A stretch of 52,139 bases of DNA from Suillus spraguei (Eukaryota > Basidiomycota > Agaricomycetes > Boletales > Suillaceae). The stretch is from the NCBI GenBank assembly GCA_016800925.1, contig JABCPU010000454.1, forward strand, positions 1 through 52,139, given 5' to 3'. Numbering within the stretch: position 1 is the first letter of the stretch; every line of letters begins with the position of its first letter. This document shows positions 1 through 9,590 of this stretch, in pieces. The notes beneath the pieces were generated by a model. The model worked only from the letters and a program-made list of their open reading frames with translations, did not search any database and was not told where the DNA came from. The translations under genes and the position numbers were made by a program.

Positions 1-14
1 TTCTCTCTTGAACG

Positions 15-613
15 TCACATATTACAGTGAACTATCTCCATATTATACGAGTGAGCAGATGTGCATAATATCCCGTATGATACAGGCCAGCGACCATGGG
101 CCCATGGTAGAAATATCCTCATTCATGACGGATGGGCCGGGAGGAATATTATTCCCGATGACGGCGGGTGGGCCCATGCAAGGGAATATGTAGAGTAGAT
201 GAGTGGGCCGATGTACATGAATATCCGGTAGACGGATGGGCCGAGGTAGTTAGATATTATGTAGATGGGTGTACCAAGGTAGATGTGTATCAGGTAGACA
301 GGTATGTGAAGGGTACTTGTTATCACATACACGGGTGGGCCCAGACACATATTAGACGGTTGGGCCGAGAGTGTTATATAAAATATTGTATTAGACGGGT
401 GGGCCGAGGGTGTTGTACAGTATATTATATCAGACGGGTGGGCCGAGGGTGGTATAAAATATAGACGGGTGGGCCCATGTGTATGATAATTGTAGACATG
501 GCGGAGCTGAGGTAGTTGCATATCATCTGACTGGACCTTCAGACCTCTGCAGCTAGCTTGCTAACCCTATGCATATCCTAGCCCACCCTGAGCACAGCTC
601 ACCCACCACTATG
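15..613 (+). repeat. Dispersed repeat D, copy 1
   Basis: About 600 bp of a dispersed element whose second copy at 6294-6899 is nearly identical. It contains roughly ten degenerate short units around the core GGGTGGGCCGAG, spaced about 30-65 bp apart, and palindromic GGGCCC sites. Minus-strand copies lie at 17326-17850 and 36597-37757. Short open frames cross it on both strands, but their residues only reflect the units, so I do not call a gene. Element class is unknown; no target duplication could be defined. Confidence 0.75.
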
Positions 614-674
614 TCCGGACTTTCCCTCCTCTGACATCTGAGACTTCCGATCCTCATCAATGTCCTAAATACTT

Positions 675-1197
675 CCCCTTGGATCCATGGAGCTTCACTT
701 CTCTGGTCCTCCACTCCTACACTCCTCCACTCCTCCCTCCAGACCTCCTATCCAGACCTCCTATCTCCGGACCTCCGGACCTGTCCTACCCCACCCTTGA
801 CATCCTGTGGATCATCTTTCCCCCTGGAGCTTCCCTCCTATCTTGCCCTGGACTTTGTCTGGCAGTCCATCCTCCATTCCATTCTACTTGGGACTTAACC
901 CAGTAGTCTTACCTGTATTTCCTGTCCTCCGGAAATAGTTCCTGCGTGGTTGCCATGATCCTCCAGTAGTCCGTCGGCGCACTATTGAGCAGTCTAGCCC
1001 TAGAGTTCCTCCGGAGTTCCCCTCTGGACTTCACTGGAACTCCCCCTCAGACTTCATGCAAAATTAGGGGCACATACTTGTATAAGGGGCACAGCGCACG
1101 AGCGGAGGCCAAGCCCTTATGATTTAGTTATGACACTCCAGTGAGACCCCATGCAAAGCTGGAATCTGAGTAGCCTCGGTTTTGCATGGCCGTAACA
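675..1197 (+). repeat. LTR family B fragment (3' part)
   Basis: This matches the 3' half of the complete family-B LTRs at 33545-35051 and 37796-39078. It has the CTCC-rich microsatellite zone, the GGAGCT/TCCTATC block, the segment around GGCACAGCGCACGAGC, and the terminus TTTTGCATGGCCGTAACA. The 5' half is missing where it abuts repeat D, so it is a truncated LTR rather than an intact solo LTR. A small proline-rich frame at 679-906 is a by-product of the pyrimidine-rich LTR. Confidence 0.7.
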
Positions 1198-1385
1198 GAT
1201 TCGAGACAAAAAAGATATCTACCAAAAATGTGTGAATCAAATCTTTTGATTGCCTGACATTTGTCTGAGTCCTGAGTGCTGAATCCCAAGTGCCGAACCC
1301 CGAAATTGTGGACTACTGGGGTTCGGCACTCAGGATTTGGCACTTGGGACTCAGAAAAATGTGAGGCAATAAAAAGCTGAAACTC
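1198..1385. repeat. Array F fragment
   Basis: This segment is the reverse complement of material at 16800-16990: ACCAAAAATGTGTG, the TTGATTGCCT-type box and the CCGAACCCCGAAATTGTGGA box. It is a detached piece of satellite-like family F lying next to array E. Confidence 0.6.
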
Positions 1386-3425
1386 AAAACTCAAAACTTG
1401 AAACTTGCAAAAATGTATATCATGTAAAATGCCTATTTCCTCACACAGTTCACCGAGTGTCAAGTACCAAGACCCAGGACCCGAATCATGAATCCTTGGC
1501 AATGTAACAAGTGCCGAGTGCCGGAACCTGAACCCTGAACCTCGAAACTTAAAACTTGGAACTTGGAACTCACAAAAATGTGTATCATGTAAAATGTCTA
1601 TTTCCTTACACAGTTCACCAAGTGTCAAGTACCATGACCCGGGACCTGAATCCCGAATTCCTGGCAATGTAACAAGTGCCCAGTGCCCAGTGCCGACACC
1701 TGAACCCCGAAACTTCAAACTTCAAACTTCAAAATTGAAACTTGCAAAGATCTGTATCATTGAAATTTTCTATTTCCTTGCACAGTTCACTGAGTGTCAA
1801 GTACCAAGACCCAGGACCCGGACCCCGAATTCCTGGCAATGTAACAAGTGCTGAGTGCCAGAACCCGAACCCCAAACCTCAAAACTTGAAACTTGAAACT
1901 CGCAAAAATGTGTATCATGTAAAATTTTGATATGCTTGCACAGTTCACTGAGTGTCAAGTACCAAGACCCGGGACCCGAATCCCGAATTCCTGGCAATGT
2001 AACAAGTGCCAAGTGCCAGAACCCGACCCCCGAACTCCGAAACTTCAAACTTCAAACTTGAACCATCCAAAAATCTGTATCATGTAAATTTTCTATTTCC
2101 TTGCACAGTTCACCAAGTGTCAAGTACTAAGACCCAGGACCCGAATCCCGAATTCCTGGCAGTGTAACAAGTGCCGAGTGCCGGAACCCGACCCCCGAAC
2201 TCCGAAACTCCAAACTTCAAACTCCAAACTTCAAAATTGAAACTTGCAAAAATCTATATCATGTAAATTTTCTATTGCCTTACACAGTTCACCGACTGTC
2301 AAGTACGAAGACCCGGGACCCGAATCCTGAATTCCTGGCTATGTAACAAGTGCCGAGTGCCGGCACCCGAGCCCCGGGCCCCAAACCCCAAAACTTCAAA
2401 CATCAAACTTCAAACTTGCAAAAATCTGTATCATGTAAAATGTCTATTTCCTTGCACAGTTCACTGAGTGTCAAGTACCAAGACCTGGGACATGAATCCC
2501 GAATTCCTGGCAATGTAACAAGTGCCGAGTGCCGGAACCTGACCCCCAAACCCCGAAACTTCAAACTTCAAACTTCAAAATTGAAACTTGCAAAAATCTG
2601 TATCATGTAAAATTTCTATTTCCTTACACAGTTCACTGAGTGTCAAGTACCAAGACCCGGGACCCGAATCCCGAATTCCTGGAAGTGTAACAAGTGCCGA
2701 GTGCCGGAACCCGACCCCCAAACCCCGCAACTTCACACTTCAAACTTCAAAATTGAAACTTGCAAAAATCTGTATCATGTAAAATTTCTATTTCCTTACA
2801 CAGTTCACTGAGTGTCAAGTACCAAGACACGGGACCCGAATCCCGAATTCCTGGCAGTGTAACAAGTGCCGAGTGCCAGAACCCGACCCCCGAACCCTGC
2901 AACTTCACACTTCAAACTTCAAAATTGAAACTTGCAAAATCTGTATCATGTAAATTTTCTATTTCCTTACACAGTTCACTGAGTGTCAAGTACCAAGACA
3001 CGGGACCCGAATCCCGAATTCCTGGCAGTGTAACAAGTGCCGAGTGCCAGAACCCGACCCCCGAACCCCGCAACTTCACACTTCAAACTTCAAAATTGAA
3101 ACTTGCAAAAATCTGTATCATGTAAAATTTCTATTTCCTTACACAGTTCACCAAGTGTCAAGTACCAAGACCCGGGACCGGAATCCAGAATTCCTGGCAA
3201 TGTAACAAGTGCCGAGTGCCAGAACCTGACCCCCGAACCCCGAAACTTCAAACTTCAAACTTCAAAATTGAAACTTCAAAATTGAAAACTTGCAAAAATC
3301 TGTATCATGTAAAATTTCTATTTCCTTACACAGTTCACCGAGTGTCAAGTACCACGACCTGGGACCCAAATCCCAAATTCCTGGCAATGTAACAAGTGCC
3401 AAGTGCTGGAACACAACCCCCGAAC
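1386..3425 (+). repeat. Tandem array E, about 12 units of ~170 bp
   Basis: The box CACAGTTCAC recurs at about 1444, 1609, 1778, 1936, 2103, 2285, 2455, 2625, 2801, 2973, 3141 and 3331, giving spacings of 158-190 bp. Each unit has an AT-rich half (CTGTATCATGTAAAATTTCT) and a CpG-rich half (ACCCGGGACCCGAATCCC). Units differ largely where a CpG has become TpG or CpA. Inside units a short AACTTCAAACTTCAAA motif repeats with a 7-8 bp period and varies in copy number, which explains much of the length variation. Open frames across the array repeat the same residues unit after unit and are not genes. Confidence 0.9.
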
Positions 3426-3676
3426 TGACCATTTTCGATATTTTGGGACTTTGAACTTTCCCACAGTCAATTTCTTATCTATTTCACTTCCTCAGCACTC
3501 AATTCTTGTTGGATGGTTTTATAAATTTAGATATATCATGGTGAATGTATTTCAAATCTACTCCAGGTGTCTGATCAATAAACTTTGATGTTTTGAAAGT
3601 ATGGGCTCCTTATCAGTAGAAATAGTAAGCATTCACACTAGTTCAAAACTCCGGCCTATTTTAAGCTGATCCTTGT
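3426..3676. other. Single-copy AT-rich spacer
   Basis: No gene, repeat or RNA is recognisable. It lies between array E and a solo LTR and has no second copy that I could see in the window. Confidence 0.5.
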
Positions 3677-4454
3677 CATACTGTCATATACCATACTTCT
3701 AATCTCAGATCCGACCATATCTGATCAGATCCGATCAATTCCATATCTGTCCGGTCCACAGATCCTGTCCGGACCACCCATCCGAATGTGCTCACTTCTC
3801 GCACCTTAACTCCCTTGTGTATATCCGCGTCTATCTCCTTTCATCATTCCTCCTGTTTCCGGTATTCTGGCTATGTATATTTCCCTCCTACGTCACTGAT
3901 CCATTACCTGTGTTCATTTCCGATTTGTGCTTACTGATCCGCTGTGCATTAACTAATAGACTTCCGTTACACTTCATACATAGCCCTTGGTCCCGGACCT
4001 GTTGATTATCCGTCTTAGATTCTTACAGTATATAAACCACTTGTAAATCTCCGTAGAACCTTAGTTAGAATATCATCTTAGATTCTGCTCATTCTGCTTC
4101 CTCCGGACTTAAGCCACTTTCCACTTCAAGTCATCTTCCGAGACTGGGATTGATTCCTATAGTCTATATCTCCGACTCTATCTTCGGATAGTCTATCTCT
4201 GCCAGTTTCTAGTTAGGAATTCGTTCCGAAGCTAGTCTTAATCCACGTTCTATCCCTACGTTCTGGATAACCTTCGGACATATCATATCCGATACCTTCG
4301 GACGTCCGGACCTGTCATGCAACTCCTTCCGGATCTTCGGACGTATAACTTCTCCCTGAAATAAGGGGCATTACTTGAGAAAGGGGCACAGTGCATGAAC
4401 TGAGGCCAAAGCCCTTCAGGTCTCTCTACCTTTGAGTACGGTCTTAACACATAC
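3677..4454 (+). mobile_element. Solo LTR, family A, with CATAC target duplication
   Basis: The LTR proper is 3682-4449 (768 bp), from TGTCATATACC to GGTCTTAACA, flanked by the direct repeat CATAC at 3677-3681 and 4450-4454. It carries a TATATAAA box near 4030. It appears identical by eye to the other 768-bp solo LTR at 24946-25713, so both derive from a recently active subfamily. A solo LTR is the usual product of recombination between the two LTRs of a complete element. Confidence 0.93.
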
Positions 4455-4719
4455 AAAGCAAGTATATATGGTATTATAATGATATATGAAGAGGCTGTAT
4501 TATTTATGCAAGAGTAAGATACTGAAAACATCAAAAGTGTGAGAAATGTGACTTTCTATGTTTTTGTTCTTGGATGTTGAGGTGAAGGTTAAAGGGTCTT
4601 GTGAGGAGGTTGGCATAATTGCATAGTGATTGATGTATATACAATTTTTTTCAACGAATGTTACCTCTGCCAGAAGCAAATTATTGAATCACTGAGTGCT
4701 GAGTGCCAAAACTCAAAAC
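4455..4719. other. Intergenic spacer without recognisable gene
   Basis: AT-rich sequence between two LTRs. Its last 30 bases resemble the CTGAGTGCTGAGTGCC boxes of arrays E and F. Nothing else is recognisable. Confidence 0.4.
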
Positions 4720-5842
4720 TGTTATGGCCATGCAAAACCAGAGGCTATTCAGAAGTTCCAGCTTTGCATGGGTCGTACTGGAGGGTCATACTAATTCATG
4801 GGGGCTTGGCCTCAGCTTCTGCGCTGTGCCCCTTGCCTGAGTACATGCCCCTAATTTCATATGAAGTCCAAAGAGGAGTTCTTGTGAAGTCCAAGGGAGA
4901 ACCTTGGAGGAACTCTTGGGCTGGATTGCTCCATAGAGCACCAATAAACTTCTGGAGAAGTGTAGAAAACTACGCCAGAGGTAGGCGGAGATAGAGGTAA
5001 GACTACTGGGACAAGTCCCAAGTAGAATGAGTGAAGGGAAGACCACTGGATGAAGTCTAGGGCAGGATTGGAGCAAGGCTCCAGGGGAAATATGATCCAC
5101 AGGAGGTCAAGGATAGAATAGGACAGGACAAGAGGTCTGGAGATAGGAGGTCCGGAGGATGAGGAGTGGAGGAACGCAGAAATGGAGGAGTGGAGGAGTG
5201 GAGAAACGGAGGAGCGGAGCTCTGTGGATTTGGGGGGAAGTATTGCCCTACTATGGAGGAGTAGGTCCGGAGATTATGTAAGGAAGGTACAGGCTACTAC
5301 GGATGAAGTCTGGAGTAGAAACAAACAGAGGAAGACTACCAAAGGTAGAGCTGGAGGTGAACAGAGATAAAGACTGGAGTTTGGACAAAGTTTGGAAAGT
5401 ATAATATAACAAAGGGTCAAAGGTCCGGCCTAGGGAATACTCCCATAGGCCTGAACCAGAGGCTTACAAGGGCCGGAGCCCAAGTGCAAGAATGGAATGG
5501 AGTTATATTGACATGAGAAGGTAGCAAGATATAAAGTGGAGAATAAGTAGAAAGAAGAAAGTAAGTAATCAGACAGTAATGACCAAACTGAAGTCCAGAG
5601 TACTTCAGTGTGAGTTTATATACTGTAGGTATCATAGGTAAGGATCAGTAAGCATAATCCAAGGCTATGTATGAACCATGCAGAAACATACTACTAAGTA
5701 CAATGGAACATAACAAAATGAACTCAGAGATGAGATATGTACGAAAGAGATTATCAAGACAGAAACAGAGGTAACCAAGAGCTGGAGACAAGGACATACC
5801 TCAAATGGTGTAATGCATGTGGCATGGGAATATGTCCAGAGA
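4720..5842 (-). repeat. LTR family B, minus strand, 5'-truncated
   Basis: It begins with TGTTATGGCCATGCAAAACC, the reverse complement of the family-B 3' terminus, and follows the solo LTR at 31738-33032 through the GAGGAGTGGAGGA microsatellite zone. Similarity stops near 5842, before the TGTCATATAC end, where array E in inverted orientation begins. The expected 5' end (about 150-200 bp) is missing. Confidence 0.75.
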
Positions 5843-5864
5843 GGAATGCAGGGAGATCCAGAGG

Positions 5865-6235
5865 AATGGAATCACTCGGTGAACTGTGTAAGGAAATAGA
5901 AATTTTACATGATACAGATGTTTGCGAGTTTTGAGTTTCAAGTTTCAGGCTTTGGCACTCAGCACTTGCTACATTGCCAGGAATTCGGGTCTCAGGGCTT
6001 GGTACTCAACACTCAGTGAACTGTGTAAGGAAATAGAAATTTTACATGATACAGATTTTTGCAAGTTTTGAGTTTCAAGTTTCAAGTTTTGGGTTTTGGG
6101 CTTTGGCACGAGGCACTTGCTACATTGCCAGGAATTCAGGTCTCGGGTCTTGCTACTCAACACTCGATGAACTGTGTAAGTAAATAGAAAATTTACATGA
6201 TATACATTTTTGTGAGTTTCTGTCACATACCGTAT
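5865..6235 (-). repeat. Array E, inverted, about 2.5 units
   Basis: GAACTGTGTAAGGAAATAG and its variant recur near 5880, 6017 and 6169. These are the reverse complement of the E box, with the CAGGAATTCGGGTCTC half between them. The array is opposite in orientation to that at 1386-3425. Confidence 0.8.
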
Positions 6236-6293
6236 TTCACACCCCATCTCCACTATGATCTCTGGCCCTGATCTCCATATTTCCGGACCTCCC

Positions 6294-6899
6294 ACATATT
6301 ACAGTGAACTATCTCCGTATTATACGAGCGAGCGGACATGCATAATATCCCGTATGATACGGGCCAGCAGACCATGGGCCCATGGTAGAAATATCCTCAT
6401 TCATGACGGATGGGCCGGGAGGAATATTATTCCCGATGACGGCGGGTGGGCCCATGCAAGGAATATGAATATGTAGAGTAGATGAGTGGGCTGATGTACA
6501 TGAATATCCGGTAGACGGATGGGCCGAGGTAGTTAGATATTATGTAGATGGGTGTACCAAGGTAGATGTGTATCAGGTAGACAGGTATGTGAAGGGTACT
6601 TGTTATCACATACACGGGTGGGCCCAGACACATATTAGACGGTTGGGCCGAGAGTGTTATATAAAATATTGTATTAGACGGGTGGGCCGAGGGTGTTGTA
6701 CAGTATATTATATCAGACGGGTGGGCCGAGGGTGGTATAAAATATAGATGGGTGGGCCCATGTGTATGATAATTGTAGACATGGCGGAGCTGAGGTAGTT
6801 GCATATCATCTGACTGGACCTTCAGACCTCTGCAGCTAGCTTGCTAACCCTATGCATATCCTAGCCCACCCTGAGCACAGCTCACCCACCACTATGTCC
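6294..6899 (+). repeat. Dispersed repeat D, copy 2
   Basis: This is nearly base-for-base the same as copy 1, from CACATATTACAGTGAAC to CCACCACTATGTCC. It differs mainly by single substitutions and a few-base indel near 6465. The two copies are embedded in unrelated sequence on their left (array E here), so the repeat has moved or been duplicated with these boundaries. Confidence 0.8.
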
Positions 6900-7085
6900 A
6901 GATGAAATTTCAAGTTTTGGGTCTCGGGCTTCGGCACTCAGCACTCAGCACTCAGCACTCAGCACTTCATACATTGCCAGGAATTCAGGATTTGGGTCTC
7001 AGGTCTTGTTACTTGACAATTGGTGAACTGTGGAAGGAAATAGAAAATTTACATGATATACATTTTGTGAGTTTCAAGTTTTAAA
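6900..7085 (-). repeat. Array E, inverted, one unit
   Basis: A single E unit in reverse orientation (GTGAACTGTGGAAGGAAATAG near 7022) follows repeat D directly. In its GC-rich part the short box CACTCAGCACT is repeated four times in a row, a local slippage expansion. Confidence 0.7.
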
Positions 7086-8978
7086 TGTGTGGATCAAATT
7101 CCTTTTATTGTCTCACATTTTTCTGAGTCCCGAGTGCAGAATCACGAGTGCCAAACCTCGAAATTGTGGACTACCAGATGTCAGAGTTCGGGGTTCAGCA
7201 CTAAAAATGTGTGGGTCAAAGTCTTTTTATTGCCTCACATTGATTCACACATTTTGAGTGCCGAACCCTGAACCCCGGCACCTGGCACTCAGGACTCGAC
7301 ACAAAATGTAAAGAATTTAAAAACCTATCTGTTGAGTCACCTTGTGCCGGGTGCCGGGTAATAATGTGAAACATATAAATCCATACATCTTAAGTGCTGA
7401 ACCCCGAATGCCAGCACCCGGGACTCGGGACTCATCACCATGTGAAAAATATTGATCTACATATTTTAAGTGCTGAACCCCAACCCCTGGCACCCGGGAC
7501 TTAGAACAATGTGAGGCAATACAGAGATATTGATTCACACATATTGAGTGCTGAACCCCGAACTCTGGCACCTGGCACTCGGGACTCGGGCCTTGGGACT
7601 CATAACAATGTGAAAGATATTGATGCACATATTTAGACACCAAACCCTGAACTCCGGCACCCGGCAGTCAGGAATCAGGACTCAGGCCTCATAACAATGT
7701 GAGAGATATTGGTCCACATATTTTAACACCGAACCCCGAACCCCAGCACCTGGGAGTTAGAACAATGTGAGGCAATCCAAAGATATTGATTTACACATGT
7801 TGAGTGCCGAACCCCAAACTCCGGCACCCGGCACTCGGGGATCAGGATTTGGGACTCATAACAATGTGAAAGATATCAATCCACATATTTTATGTGCTGA
7901 ACCCCGAACTCCGGCACCCGGCACTCTCTGGCACCCGGGAGTTAGAACAATGTGAGGCAATACAAAGATATTGATTTACATATGTTGAGTGCCGAACCCT
8001 GAACTCCGGCACCTGGCACTCGGGGACCTATTGATCCACATATTTTATGTGCTGAACCCTGAACTCTGGCACCCAGCACTCTCTGGCACCTGGGAGTTAG
8101 AACAATGTCAGGCAATACAAAGATATTGACTTACACATGTTGAGTGCCAAACCCTGAACTCCGGCACCCGGCACTCAGGGATCGGGATTCGGGACTCATA
8201 ACAATGTGAAAGATATCGATCCACATATTTTATGTGCTGAACCCCAAACTCTGGCACCTGGCACTCGGGACTCGGGCCTCGGGACTCATAACAATGTGAA
8301 AGATATCGATCCACATATTTTAACACCAAACCCTGAACCCTGGCACCCGGGAGTTAGAACAATGTGAGGCAATACAAAGATATTGATTTACACATGTTGA
8401 GTGCCAAACCCTGAACTCCGGCACCCGGCACTCAGGGATTGGGATTCGGGACTCATAACAATGTGAAAGATATTGATCCACATATTTTAACACCGAACCC
8501 CGAACCCCGCCACCCATGAGTTAGAACCATGTGAGGCAATACAAAGATATTGATTTACACATGTTGAGTGCCAAACCCGGAGCTCCGGCACCCGGGAGTT
8601 AGCACAATGTGAGGCAATACCATGATATTGATTTACACATGTTGAGTGCTGAACCCCAAGCTCTGGCACCCGGGAGTTAGCACAATGTGAGGCAATACCA
8701 TGATATTGATTTACACATGTTGAGTGCCGAACCCTGAGCTCCGGCACCTGGGAGTGAGCACAATGTGAGGCAATACCATGATATTGATTTACACATGTTG
8801 AATGCCAAACCCCAAGCTCCGGCACCCGGCACTCGGGGATCGGCACTCAACATGTGTAAATCAATATCATTGTATTGCCTCACATTGTGTTAACTGCCGG
8901 GTGCCAGAGCTCAGGGTTCGGCACTCAACATGTGTAAATCAATATCATGGTATTGCCTCACATTGTGCTAACTCCTGG
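7086..8978. repeat. Satellite-like array F, ~90/180-bp units, with internal inversion
   Basis: The boxes GTGAGGCAATACAAAGATATTG, ACACATGTTGAGTGCC, CCGAACTCCGGCACCC and ACTCATAACAATGTGAAAG alternate with a period near 90 bp, or about 180 bp for the compound unit. The five most 3' units are simplified to about 88 bp. At about 8842 the array turns round: the unit at 8761-8802 is repeated in reverse complement at 8846-8888. As in array E, variation between units is mostly CpG to TpG/CpA. Open frames on both strands follow the repeats and are not genes. Confidence 0.88.
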
Positions 8979-9091
8979 TGTAATGAACATATTGGTGCTG
9001 GGCTTAAAACCCCATATTTTGACACTCGTCTCACATCTACAGGAGTTACCACTTGTCCATGGCCATCTTACCCCTTTAGCAGTACTGGCGG

Positions 9092-9567
9092 TGTCACAAC
9101 CCACAAAACGAATTAACGCTAGGGCAGAGACTAGGACTCAAACTAAGGTTATCAGAAAGAGAGAGAGGAGCAAGGACGTCTTGGATTGCTACCAATGTAG
9201 ATACAAGAGGTTTGAACTAAAGAACTACTACAGCGAAACTAGCTAACTATATACACATATTGAAACTGAGATATAAACTGAGTTTGAAACTACTAGCCAA
9301 TCATAAAATAGAAATGAGAATCGTACGATGTGATGATTGTGACATTGTTATGACATCATATTCTAGAAGGTTCTAAGATCACGTGACACTATCTTATCTT
9401 ATCTTATCTGATAGCATCATAAAAGATCTCTTCATCTTCATCAGGAAGTTCGGTTATAGAAGCGGTTATGGGGATTTCAATGGAGTTTGTGTTTGTCTTA
9501 GCGCTGGGTTTAGACGCTTTAGGGAAATTGAGGAAAGAGTAATGATTTGTATTTGGAATTCGTGACA
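9092..9567 (-). repeat. Element K 3' LTR
   Basis: A 476-bp LTR with termini TGTCAC...GTGACA (inverted 6-bp ends). It appears identical to the 5' LTR at 15153-15628. It contains the last 54 or so codons of the pol frame, whose stop lies near 9404. Confidence 0.95.
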
Positions 9568-9590
9568 TTACCCCCTCTCTAGGATGAGCG
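9568..9590 (-). other. Element K polypurine tract
   Basis: On the coding strand the sequence AGAGAGGGGGTAA lies directly against the 3' LTR and would prime plus-strand DNA synthesis. It sits inside the pol reading frame. Confidence 0.8.

Noticed and set aside
123..521. Minus-strand frame of 132 codons in repeat D, repeated at 6427-6804
   Set aside because: Both copies share it only because the repeat is nearly identical. It is absent from diverged copies and its residues follow the GGGTGGGCC units.
1594..3285. A row of open frames with similar residues (KYQDPGPESRIPG) on the plus strand
   Set aside because: They repeat with the 170-bp array E unit, lack start context and change frame with unit length, so they are the array translated.
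4786..5100. Minus-strand 104-codon frame
   Set aside because: It lies wholly in a truncated LTR B, and similar frames recur in each LTR B.
7317..8883. Array F considered as a CRISPR array or a VNTR gene
   Set aside because: There are no unique spacers between constant repeats; units are whole satellite copies with CpG changes, and the setting is eukaryotic.
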